64,000 nt of DNA from Lingula anatina. Its lineage: Eukaryota; Brachiopoda; Lingulata; Lingulida; Lingulidae. Made by a program: the position numbers and the translations under genes. Shown in pieces: positions 1 to 10,400 of the stretch. The DNA lies in assembly GCF_001039355.2 (NCBI RefSeq), contig NW_019775462.1, forward strand, positions 97,560 to 161,559, given 5' to 3'. The notes beneath the pieces were generated by a model. It ran no database searches and had not been told where the DNA came from. It was given only the letters and a program-made list of their open reading frames with translations. The first letter of the stretch is position 1. Each line of letters opens with the position of its first letter.

Positions 1-80
<80 letters not shown>
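1..80. repeat. (TC)n and (AAT)n microsatellites
   Basis: A TC dinucleotide run (about 1-33) is followed directly by an AAT trinucleotide run (about 37-80). The array is cut by the window edge. Confidence 0.95.
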
Positions 81-329
81 GGACTGGACCAAATTATTCT
101 AATCATAAACACGCTCAACGATTTGTTCATCATTTGAGGGCATTTTCCTTATCTATTTCTATTTCAGAAAAAACAGAAATTTCCTTAGTTGAGTGCATCA
201 AGATATGCGCCGGGGTAATGTAACATTCACTAGTATTTACCATATTGCTTGGACCCGTTTAGCCAAAAGTTGAAAAGTTTTGGGTATACATGTAGCAGTC
301 AGCTGGGTAATGTCGACTTAAGGATATAA

Positions 330-555
330 GACTGGGTTCCCATACCTAGACCGATCTGATAAGATCGATCCATCTCCGAGGGGATTCTCGCTGAGTCGCT
401 TTCAGCTTAAGCGGCTTATATGTCTGGCACGCTACTGAAGCTGCTTAACGATAATCAATTACCCCCTAGCAGCTTTAGTAGACATGACAGACATCTTAGC
501 CGCTTAAGTTGATTGCAATTAAGCAAGAACCCCCACAGAAATAGCTTGATCCACG
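330..555. mobile_element. Diverged relative of the 226-bp TWA-flanked MITE
   Basis: The segment starts right after TAA (327-329) with GACTGGGTTCCCATACC, matching the end of the element at 56112. It carries the same blocks in the same order: paired GATC-rich termini, an ACCCCCTAGCAGCTTTAGTAG block, a GACAGAC block and a CCGCTTAAG block. It is clearly older than the copies at 29398, 43356 and 56112. The right edge is approximate. Confidence 0.6.
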
Positions 556-588
556 GTTAGCACGATACAGTCTCGGCATAGTCCCTAT

Positions 589-863
589 GGGCCATTCAGA
601 ATAGATGATCTGAGTGCTAACTAATCCGCCGACTAAATATAGCCGACCACACTTCAAAAGCGATGCCGCTTATTCCCGATGGTTTCCCCGCCTCCACACG
701 CGCCTTTATACGGATTAAATTCCGGGTTCGAGGTTAAATTGCTAGGCCTCTGCAGCGACGGCGTGTGTGGAGGGGGGCATCATACAAATTATAGCATTTG
801 TGTGGTCGGCCATATTTAGTCGTCGGATCAGTTAGTACTCGGATCATCTATTCTGAGTGGCCC
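589..863. mobile_element. Foldback (hairpin) MITE
   Basis: The left arm begins GGGCCATTCAGAATAGATGA. The right arm is its near-perfect reverse complement and ends TCATCTATTCTGAGTGGCCC. Pairing continues inward through CACACGC/GCGTGTG blocks, so the whole unit could fold on itself. There is no coding potential. The CTAAATAT.GCCGAC block in the arm resembles blocks in the hairpins at 30507 and 59724. Confidence 0.75.
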
Positions 864-1200
864 CCTTAGGTCCGCGTTTTACAAGCGATTGGTCCACAAT
901 GCATTTTGTTGGCATACCTATAAATTGTCTTAACTGACAAACCCCCAGCGTAAAGGCAACCACAACATTTTCTGGGGGTTATTTAAAGGGCAGAAAACGC
1001 TACCCTGAGTGTCAGGGCACTGTAAAGCTAGCTTGCTCAATGTACCTTTTCATGTGTTGGCTTTACAGTGGTATTGCTGATGTGGGTTATATATGAAATC
1101 AAGACCGAAATCTAGAAACTAGGGTAGAAAACGCGGTATGCTTTATGTTTTAGTGAAACAAAACTTTGTCAGCTGTAAATTATTTCAATTTGAATTTCAG

Positions 1201-1708
1201 CTTTACTTGCAAGATCCGCAACAGTTTCAAAAAGAAATAGAAGAACAAAAAGCGAAGAATCTTTTCCCATCTACACGTAAGTTCATTCTTACTTTCTTTT
1301 TAGTCAACTCGATTGTGGATAAAGAATTTCAGCGCTTTTTTTGATAGAGTTAACCATGCTGTCTTTACAATTTATTTTCGCACGCCTGGTCTAAAAATGG
1401 AAAACAAATAGGTTCGTTTGTCTATTTATTTCTCTATTTATTTATACATTTTTTGTCTTTTCAGTTCCATGAAACACCGTTTCCTCATAATCCAAAAATT
1501 AGAGGAACGCGTCACAGAAAAATATTAGACAGTCGATATTACGTAGATACATGTAAGCGGACAAACACTATGACGATGACTTTGAGAACATGAAATAAAT
1601 CATGATAATGCCAGTCCATTTAAAGTCTCATTTTCTTTTTTCTACCCTGCAGTAGCACTATTAAAACAGCCCCGCTGGAAAGTCCACACCAGACAGCAAT
1701 TACCATGA
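1201..1708 (+). CDS. Possible 3' exons of an unidentified plus-strand gene
   Basis: Three candidate exons. A (1201-1276) follows TTTCAG, ends before GTAAGT and encodes a charged stretch LYLQDPQQFQKEIEEQ and onward. B (1465-1552) follows TTTTCAG, ends before GTAAGC and reads FHETPFPHNPKIRGTRHRK and onward. C (1653-1708) follows CTGCAG and ends in TGA after LLKQPRWKVHTRQQLP. B and C join in frame (phase 1). A does not join B in a compatible phase with the visible donor and acceptor, so A may be wrong or a micro-exon may be missing. An AATAAA at 1884-1889 could be the polyadenylation signal. The upstream part would lie before the window. I do not recognise the family; the basic, proline/tryptophan-bearing tail is not diagnostic. 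Confidence 0.35.
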
Positions 1709-2920
1709 GTTTTGTTCAGTACAAATTCTCTTTACGTAAAAAAGAGTAAGTTACTGATGCTGACTTGTTCAAATTTGAGTCAATTTCGTCTTCAAGAGTA
1801 TGTCGTATGACTTCCTTTTCACTGGTAAAGAAAGGATTGGCTATCTTTGCGCACTATTATTCGTCGGTGGTCCATTTTTTAAAAATAAATTGAATTAACT
1901 AATATATACATAATCAACGAGAGGACTGTTTCTCAAAAAAGCTACAGATAGTTGTGTGTGTATTATTCTAATCTACCAAGACTTGGTTTTGCTAAGAATC
2001 TAACTTTGGCTGAGGCCAGACAAAATTGAAATCTTTTTTCTTTTCTTCAACATAGTACGTTTAAGAGGCATAACAATTAAATACTAGGAATGATATTAGG
2101 GGGAAAATGCATACCACAGTGTGGGAAGTTTCAAACATTAGAACAACAAAATTTCCCATTGATGAAAAAAAAAAAAAATACAGAAAGGTGGGGGCACATT
2201 TTTTTTCATTCGTAAAATAGGTAAAAAAAAATTCCTCAAAATAAGGTCGGGTCGCGCTCGTTTACCAAAACTTGTCAATTTTGTCTGGATTCGCCTCATT
2301 TTTTCGATCTTTTAACTAAGCTTTGAACAAGTCTGTATTAATGAACATCTTTACTCTCAGTTGTGACACCAGCCCATTTAAGTATGCAAAGTACATTGAT
2401 TGTGTACCAATCATTCGAAAGAGCTATTAGACAAATATCACAAAACTGATTTCGCGTAGTCGGCTATCCGATTTTACAGTCGAGGCTGAGCTCCAGCCCC
2501 ACAAATGCTGGATCTAAGGTGTGCATCTAAATGTTCACCAAACCGGGGCATAAGTAATTCAGCACCTGTGCTATCATTTCATTTGCACATTCGGGGCGGC
2601 AAAGAAAGCCGAAATGTGTACCCAGTAAGTACTCGGTGCACATATCATTTTAAGTGTACTTTGTATAAAAGAGAAATTGGGAAATCAACCCCTCGTGTTA
2701 TAATTCGGCTAACATAAAGCATACATTCTTTTTAAAACCGTCAAAGAGACTAATATGTCGAAACTCGGTATTGCGAACTCATTGCTTTCATATACATTAA
2801 TACTAAGATACATAATAATGGAGTACAAGTAATTTTGGAAATAAATAAATAGATAAGCAAATTAAGGCATTAATAATACAATACACGTTAACAAAAATAC
2901 CTTTCTCTTTGTCAAATTAC
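1709..2920. other. Intergenic region
   Basis: AT-rich sequence with no convincing gene. From about 2225 it is homologous to 5340-5700, the 3' flank of the second NTF2-like gene: shared TCCTCAAAATAA, GTCTGGAT and CACAAA blocks mark the downstream part of the segmental duplication. Confidence 0.6.
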
Positions 2921-3532
2921 TCATTCTTTATATTTAAACAGTTTGGCACAGATAATGCCGTTGAACCTTTTCATAGCAGCATGGCATGCCCCCAATATGA
3001 GGGAACTGTCTCTGTTCAGAAGTGGTTTCCATAGATATTCCTCTGTCATGTGGACCACTTCCTCCCCTTCACCCGTTGCTTTTTTCCTCAGCATGATCGA
3101 CACTAACGAGGGCAAGGTAAAGCTACGGCTCCCTAGGGTATATTTCACTCGCAAATCTACGTACAGTTCATTTTCTCCGTGAACGGCCTCGAATTTCTCT
3201 ACTGAGCTAGCTGTCAGCGTTTTTTTCATGATTGGAATCACGCACGACAACTCGCGTTTCCCGTAGAATTTCGCGACGGGGTCCTCAAATATGACGTCAT
3301 CACTGACATGTTTCAAGCTGTCAAGAGTGGCGGTGGCGGCGTAAACTTCCTGTATGCCTTTGAGAAGTCCTTCTCTATTTTTCACCACTGTCTCTCTCTC
3401 ACTCTCGCTGACATCCCAATTAGGCGCAGGCATGGCCTTCTTCGGGGCATATCTGAGGTGATACAGGAGATGTGACGTCACACCTGTATAAGCGATAATT
3501 GGTGTCCCAATTAATAGGCTTACTACTCCCAT
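2921..3532 (-). CDS. NTF2/SnoaL-like membrane-anchored protein, copy 1
   Basis: Single-exon gene of 203 aa. Residues 1-20 (MGVVSLLIGTPIIAYTG) form a hydrophobic segment that could be a signal anchor. A basic, proline-containing linker follows, then an amphipathic helix region and a DDVIFEDPVAKFYGKREL block around residues 79-96. The FEDP-type motif after two helices, followed by several long beta-like stretches (YVDLRVKYTL, SFTLPSLVSIMLR, EEVVHMTEEYLW), is the layout of the NTF2/SnoaL-like fold. The fold assignment is inference from pattern; no catalytic role can be assigned. Compared with copy 2 it lacks four residues (ATQT) near residue 112. The start aligns with the internal Met of copy 2, which supports both starts. 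The open frame and the paralogue conserved mainly at protein level argue that it is real. Confidence 0.8.
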   Translation of the reverse strand: MGVVSLLIGTPIIAYTGVTSHLLYHLRYAPKKAMPAPNWDVSESERETVVKNREGLLKGIQEVYAATATLDSLKHVSDDVIFEDPVAKFYGKRELSCVIPIMKKTLTASSVEKFEAVHGENELYVDLRVKYTLGSRSFTLPSLVSIMLRKKATGEGEEVVHMTEEYLWKPLLNRDSSLILGACHAAMKRFNGIICAKLFKYKE

Positions 3533-5704
3533 GTTATCAAAATGGCTTCGATAGTAGTGTATGATATATATTACTGTGTATTCTGCTCACAGAGTAGTCG
3601 TGATATTGTGACCTAGATGCCCAAAAATTGTCGACTTGTTCACATTGGTGTTCACACCTAGGTAAACAAGGATAAACGCACCCGCTTGTAACTGTTAGCT
3701 GGGCTAATAGGTGTAAGAACCGAGTTCCTCTGTACACAATAAACGACTGGTTTGTGATCAAAGTTCAGGTATCTGTGAGGTATATACTAACACAGGCAAA
3801 TGAAACAAATCACCAGCACCGTCTTCAGTGGGTCGAAATAGCGTTTTCAATCGTTGAGGTAGTATACAAAATGTATATCAAATAGATCTGGATGTCTTCC
3901 ACGAATACTGTGCTGAAAATCCCCCGTGTGTAGATGTGGCTTCTTAAGCTTGTTGAATCTGTCCTATAATGCAACACTGACCTATATTTATACACGCTTT
4001 GCGCGTTCGAGGCCACTGGGTTCTCTACGGTGAAATGTTGACCCTTCTTGCATCAGGTGTGTCGTTATACAGGTATGATGGTAATGATCACTCGCTTCTT
4101 TACCTCACTGCGGTAAGACTGTTAGATAAAAGACCTATTTTGAGACCTATACATACGCCCCAACCTCAAAACAAATAATCCACATTACCCCGCTGCTGAT
4201 GTCAGTGTCACAAGGACCTCTTGCCTGAAATATTTACGTTGATTACATCAGGGGAGACGTCACATATTGAGGTGAAGGTCACCGGCTAATTTTAGCGATC
4301 ATTGTTAGTAGGAATCGTTAGTTCACTGCTTGTCAGGCTAGTGCACTGCATAATATTACCAGCTTTGGGCTATCGTACATGAATGTTAATTCTCACGGCT
4401 GATTTAATCTGTGATAAAAATATTTGCCAGACCGGGAGCAGGTTTAAATGAATTAACACCCATATGCACTGGTAGACCCAGTGATTGGGGGGGGGGGGAT
4501 GTGGATGGGGGGGGGGAGCTCAATTGAGCATTTTTTTACTTAAAGGATTAAATCATCATTTTTAAAGTTATGTAAGGTTTTATAAGAAGCTGTCGATGGA
4601 AAACATAACCATTTTGAGGATTTCCAAACCCATGGAGAGTAGGCCTACATTTAAAGTTTCAGATTCGGCCGTGTTAATGTTGGGGCACGGTCTTAGGAGA
4701 AATAAAGTATTAAGAACCAAAATCACCTTTTCCTGAATATCCTGGAAAAGGGCGCTAGTTACGCAATATTCAGGCATCAGACTTATCTGCAGAAGTTGTA
4801 AATTGTAAACATGACTTAAAAGTTATTATCCAGAAACGACGCACGTGTGGCTTCTGGGTGTTAAGACTTACTTAGGAGTGACGCAAAGACAGCTGGCGAT
4901 TACAATAGCTTAAAACGTTTTGATTGAACAACTTTATCTCTTTCATGAATACAATAATCTGATTAACATTTAACGAGTTTACAGTACGGCCGTAAGATCT
5001 CTACCACCAGATTACCACAATAAAGGATTCACAGTCCGTGCTTTCAAATTATCAGATTTGTAAATTTGACAATACTCGAAATGACCTTCAGCGCCCAGCC
5101 ACTTCAATTTATAATAATGAAGTTTCCTTGGTGGAGGTTTGTGCTCCCTGAGTGCTTTTTTTCTACATGTAGTTTAAACAAATGTTCATTTAGTAGGCCT
5201 AAACATGTAGCAGCTAAATGTGAAATGCTAAGGACAGTGCGGGCGATTTTAGTAAATAAAAACAACAGCATTTAGGTTTTTTTAAAAGTTTGTTAAAAAC
5301 TAGCACTCAGTCATTTTTCTATGCGAAAAAGAGGTACGAAAATTTGATTTCCTCAAAATAAAGATTGGTTGCGCTCGTCTATCGACATATCAATTTTGTC
5401 TGGATTTAGGGCCTATCTGATTTTTTTTCGAACTTTTAACTAAACCTTGAGCAAGGAGTGATTGTATTGACAAAGAACTTCAGTCTCAGTCGTGACACCA
5501 CCCCACTAAGATATGCCAAGAACATTTACTGTGTAGCAATCATTCTTTTAAACTCTTACACAAATATCACAAAATCGACTTTACCAAAACATGCCATAGC
5601 CCAAGTAAGCTCAACACCTGTGCTATTATTTTATTTGTTCATTTGGGAAGATTCTTCTCTAAACAATGGACGTAAACAAAATGGAATTTGTAAAATTAGG
5701 CTAC
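3533..5704. other. Region between the two NTF2-like genes
   Basis: This holds the 5' flank of copy 1 (to about 4170, homologous to the 5' flank of copy 2), then about 1.2 kb of unassigned AT-rich DNA with G-runs at 4486-4516, then the 3' flank of copy 2. No gene was seen. Confidence 0.6.
3985..3992 (-). promoter_or_regulatory. Candidate TATA box of NTF2-like copy 1
   Basis: The minus strand reads TATAAATA about 450 bases upstream of the ATG, in a block conserved with copy 2. At the matching site near 6700, copy 2 has only a weaker A/T-rich sequence (GAATAAAAAT). The distance implies a long leader or a leader intron. Motif evidence only. Confidence 0.3.
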
Positions 5705-6880
5705 TCATTCTTTATATTTAAACAGTTTGGCACAGAGAATCCCGTTGAACCTTTTCATAGCAGCATGGCATGCCCCCAATATGAGGGAACTGTCTCTGTT
5801 CAGGAGCGGTTTCCATAGATATTCCTCTGTCATGTGGACCACTTCCTCCCCTTCACCCGTTGCTTTTTTCCTCAGCATAATCGACACTAATGAAGGCAAA
5901 GTAAAGCTACGGCTTCCCAGGGTAAATTTTACGCACATATCCACGTACATTTCATTTTCTCCATGAACGGTCTGAAATTTCTCTACTGTCTGTGTTGCTG
6001 AGCTAGCTTTCAGCGATTTCTTCATGATCGGAATCACGCAAGACAACTCGCGTTTCCCGTAAAACTTCACGACGGGGTCCTCAAATATGACGTCATCACT
6101 GACATGTTTCAAGCTGTCAACAGTGGCGGTGGCGGCGTAAACTTCCTGTATGCCTTTGAGAAGTCCTTCTCTATTTTTCACCACTGTCTCTCTCTCACTC
6201 TCGCTGACATCCCAATTAGGCGCAGGCATGGCCTTCTTCGGGGCATATCTGAGGTGATACAGGAGATGTGACGTCACACCTGTAAAAGCGAGGATTGGTG
6301 TCCCAATTAATAGGCTTACGACTTTCATGTTGCCTGATAGTAATATAATATAATGTAATAAAATAATTTGTATACTGCTCACAGCGTTGTCTTCATTGTG
6401 TTACATAGATCCCTATAAGTTGTTCACATTGGCGTTGACACCAGATAAACATGGGTTAAAACGCCCGCACGTCCTTGTTTTTTGAGATCCTTTTAGATCT
6501 GTGCAAAAGGACGATCCATTTATGTTCCAAGACGTTGAAGTTCAGGTATATGTCTGTGTATGTCTAATTTGTCTTCCGAGTCCAGGTATATGTCTGTAAT
6601 ATTATATCCCCCACGAATACTGCGTTGAAAATCCTCTACGCGCATGTGTTTATGTAGCGTCTTAAACTGGCTGAATCTGTCCTTTAATGCACCTATTTTT
6701 ATTCACGCTTTATTCACGCTCTACATATTCGAGGTCACGGGGTTCTTTTCGCCTGCCTGCATCACGTGTCATAGTGTCGTTATGTTACAGATATTTTATG
6801 TTTCCTCATTGCAGCGGAACTAATAGATAACAAGACTTGCTTTATACGTGTATATATGCCCCAATCTCAAAATATAATAC
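5340..6880. repeat. Segmental duplication, unit 2
   Basis: Partner of 2225-4170, in the same orientation. It contains the second NTF2-like gene with homologous upstream sequence (a CGAATACTG.G.TGAAAATCC block at about 6607 versus 3902) and homologous downstream sequence. Confidence 0.75.
5705..6328 (-). CDS. NTF2/SnoaL-like membrane-anchored protein, copy 2
   Basis: Single-exon gene of 207 aa from the chosen start. The frame stays open to an ATG at 6382, which would add 18 hydrophobic residues. I prefer the Met at 6326-6328 because it aligns exactly with the start of copy 1 and homology falls off upstream. It has the same architecture as copy 1: N-terminal hydrophobic segment, basic linker, SDDVIFEDPVVKFYGKREL block, then a beta-rich C-terminal half. 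The last 60 or so residues are nearly identical to copy 1, while the middle (about residues 100-135) is clearly diverged and four residues longer. Function unknown. A shared role at a membrane is only an inference from the N-terminal segment. Confidence 0.8.
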   Translation of the reverse strand: MKVVSLLIGTPILAFTGVTSHLLYHLRYAPKKAMPAPNWDVSESERETVVKNREGLLKGIQEVYAATATVDSLKHVSDDVIFEDPVVKFYGKRELSCVIPIMKKSLKASSATQTVEKFQTVHGENEMYVDMCVKFTLGSRSFTLPSLVSIMLRKKATGEGEEVVHMTEEYLWKPLLNRDSSLILGACHAAMKRFNGILCAKLFKYKE

Positions 6881-7489
6881 ATATAATATTATCATAAAAT
6901 TATCCGACATTGCTTCTTGGTGTACGCTATTTTGAAACGAGTCAGTATTCTACATGAAGAAGAGTTTTATCTTTTTACATAAGTAGGCCTACCTTACATG
7001 TTGAACACCTTTTCTTGTCACCTCAAACAAAAACAAAACAAAAAAAAAAAAAAGACGAAAGATGGAAAGGCGACACAGGAAATTGCTTCTTAATCAATTC
7101 GTCTCATAATATACGAAAAACTTCGAGACATAATTACGTATGTTTCCTTTCCTCTTGACAAGGGTACAAATATTCCCTTATGGCATGCGCCCCCAGTCAC
7201 GTGCGGAGATGAGCTGATCTTTTTAAACAGCGAGCATAAACTGCATATAGAATCGGTTGAAAAAGGGCCATAAATTAGTTAATTAGTTAATTAATGTTAT
7301 TCATTATTTTAAAGTTAAACAATCTCAACCTTTTCACAATACGTGCATGCGTGAATCTCGCAAAAGAAACAGATTGTGACGTCACTGACCCTTGCCGGCG
7401 TTGCCTAGAAACGTAAAAGCGATCTCAGACATACTGCGGTGCAGGCGAAAAGTGCAGAGATTTTTTTGTTTTACTAAAACATAGCAGAA
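6329..7489. other. Intergenic region between NTF2-like copy 2 and the kinase gene
   Basis: The genes are divergent, so this stretch should contain both promoters. It holds the end of the segmental duplication (to about 6880), an A-run (7039-7053) and the candidate CRE and X-box-like sites near 7377-7412. Confidence 0.6.
7377..7412 (+). promoter_or_regulatory. Candidate CRE and RFX-like sites upstream of the kinase gene
   Basis: TGACGTCA, a perfect palindromic CRE core, lies at 7377-7384. GTTGCCTAGAAAC at 7400-7412 is a one- or two-base variant of the RFX X-box. Both are within about 115 bases of the kinase ATG, where a core promoter is expected. Motif matches only. Confidence 0.3.
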
Positions 7490-10400
7490 ATGATAATAAC
7501 ATCACACATTGCCTTTTTAGGCATGAAATACATTTACAACTATATCTTTCACAGAGAAACGTTTGAACTAGAATCCGAGGTAAGTTAAGGAATAAAAAGG
7601 GAGAGTCAACCGGTCGGTGTTGCACAAATCCGTGTAAGAATCTTTGCCAGGATGAGTTCTTTCATTGTCAGCTTCTTGCTGACAATAAGCAAAATTTTAT
7701 TTGCATTATTGCACTGTGGAATTAATTTACACGTACAGTGTAAAATGATTTAGTCTTCAAACAAAAATAATCGAGAATAAATAATGTAAAAAAATGAAAC
7801 TGCCAGTAAGTTTTAATAAATTTAAACTGACTCAAAGAGATTTTATTTCAGTGTTTCGAATTTCAGAAGTATGATTAATGATTAATTATCTTTTAAATGA
7901 TATAAAGGTTCGGGCTCTTTTCCAAAAGGAAGACACGATGCTTCCGATCTTAGGACGCGGAGGAATCGGCACAGTGTACAAGGTATTGTGATGTTGATAA
8001 AAGTTATGCTCCGGTAGTAGTAACAGAGGCATAAGAAGGATGAGTAATACTTGCAGTAATGGCAGTTTTAATTGTGTCAGCAGTAATGGTTATAGTTACA
8101 GCAAGCATTTAGTCCCATAGGCAGAGGGAATTTTCGTTTAAGGCACATAGCATACCTTGTAATTTTAACACTTTTCCATTAGTCACCAATGTATACTGTT
8201 TTCAGAATTACAATCCATACCCCCCCCCCCCCTTTTTCAGTTTATTCTTATTTTGGGTCACTCTCCTAATGGAGATGGAGGCTGATAAATTTCACTTGCA
8301 AGGGTAAAAATACAAATGCAGAGCTCGAGAATGGGCTTAAAGATGGTAACCGAGTGATTTTTTTATACAGGGCATACTTTACTGATCAAGGGGAAATTCC
8401 AGGAAAGCTCTTTTTTGCTATGTAAGAGACAATTGCCCAATGTTTGCATTAAAATAAATTTATGACACCCCATTTAACATTGGAAATATTTCATATTTAG
8501 CTTAGAAACAACCTGGCTATTAAAGTGCCAAAATGCATGGAGTACGGTTACCTAATCCAGGAAGAAGTTACCTTTATGAAGCTGGCCAACAGCGACTATA
8601 TTTTGGGGTATTTTAACAGTTATATGATATAATTCAAGAATTAATTGATTTGGATTTTTTACACGTTTGCAAACTTTGTAAAATAGTTTTTGATATTTTC
8701 GATGCGAATCTTAAGATATTTGATGCGAGTTGACGTAATGTGGTTGAGAGTTGGTACGAACCTTTAAAATCAGATCACAAAGAACCATAGAGTAACAATT
8801 TCAATTTGTTAAAATATTTGGTTCCAGGTTTTTCCACTCTTTTGATGTGAACCCAGGTTTTCCGGTCTTGATTTCTGAATTTTGCCCTATGGATCTTGAT
8901 GCACTACAAGACCACTGCGAAAGAAATTTGTAAGTCGCTTTTTCTTTTTTTAATAACGCAGTTTTCTTTCATATTCTTCTACTGTGTTTTAGTTTTCTCT
9001 TTTTTTGTGGCTAAGATATTTACCTTTTATTGTTCTAAGATTTAATGCAATTTTTCCGAAAATTGACAAAAATACAAATTACTTACATATTTGTTTTAAT
9101 CCCCTTTTTAGTAACGCAGTTCCTCCTCGTATTGTAAAATTTATTGCCACATTCGTGTGTATGGCGATTGACCATTTACACCGACTGAATATGGCACATT
9201 TTGACCTCAAAACTAGTAATGTTTTGATCAGTCTGCAAGGGATACCCAAACTGGTGAGATGTTTACTGGCAATGTTTTGGTTTGATAAAGCTCAAGTATG
9301 AAAAATTACAGACGTTATTTGGTTATTTTATTATATCTTTTTTCTATCTCTATATCTCCACGTCATAGATCACATTTTTTAGTTAATTTGCTCTTTGATC
9401 AAACCAAGACCGATAGAACTTGTTACTCAATTTTCCTAGACTGAAAAAAGAAGGCTAATTTTTTTCATTTATCTTTTTCATTCGTTTAAAGACATTAATT
9501 GATTTCTTTCTAACAGTGTGACCTTGGATCGGCTCACCCGTTGACCGAGGATGGAGAAAGCATTTGGGGGCCCAGATCAGTGAATTTTACCCTCCTTAAA
9601 AACTTGACCCCTGAGGTGCTAGCTGGCACCTCCGCCTCTTGGAGAGTAGATTATTATGCTCTGGGTGTTATGTTGTTTGAATTACTCGAGGGGAGGTAAG
9701 AAAGGGATATGTATAAAGTAAGCATGATCCAGAAACGTATTTAAATCAAAGAAAGAAACAACGGGCCGAAATTACTCCCGTTGACTACAAGTTAACTGAA
9801 CAAGAAATTAGAGTATATGCAATCCTTTTTTTTTAATAAAGCTTTTCATTTTGAGGAAATGTGCTTAATTTTTAAAATAGGAATTATTCCGCCTAAATTC
9901 CTATTGGAATGTTGCATATCAGTGATTGCCTATCACAATGATGATTGCTAATAGCATTCCTTCGATCTATTCAGACATCCTCTGTGGATTGAAGTTCCTA
10001 GCATTCGTGAAGCCACTCGAAAAATCATCCATGGCACCATTATCTACACAGATACGGATTATGACTTCAGGGACCTTATTGACAACCTGGTCTGGTATGC
10101 ATTTCGTAATTATGACTGATGATTATTTTTGTTATGTTAATTTATATATCTATCTATATATTACTGAAATACCTTATAAGTTATATATCAATCCAGTATA
10201 CGCACCGTTCTGTTTAATGTTTATTATATTTAGTCATTTAAATCATAAATCATACTTTTCTTAATTCAATTTCAGTGACTTAGATCAAAGATTGGAGAGC
10301 ATTGAAGATATATTTAATCATGAGTAAGAATCATTAATTTTTTTTTTCACTCAAACATTTATGAGAGCTTCTTTATCATGCGCCAATCATTCTAATACGT

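Larger units (their letters stand above)
2225..4170. repeat. Segmental duplication, unit 1
   Basis: The unit contains the first NTF2-like gene plus homologous flanks on both sides; its partner is at 5340-6880. Homology runs from the 3' flank through the gene to the 5' flank, ending near the GCCCCAACCTCAAAA block (4156) that matches GCCCCAATCTCAAAA in unit 2. The flanks have many small indels while much of the coding region is identical. Edges are approximate. Confidence 0.75.

Noticed and set aside
700-760. GGTTCGAGG as a possible tRNA T-arm
   Set aside because: No cloverleaf can be built around it, and it lies inside a foldback element.
2943-3182. Plus-strand frame opposite NTF2-like copy 1, also present at 5727-5966
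   Set aside because: Shadow of the minus-strand coding sequence. Its conservation follows from the duplicated gene.
9926-10264. 112-codon plus frame in the kinase region
   Set aside because: Reads kinase exon 7 in the wrong frame and runs through introns.
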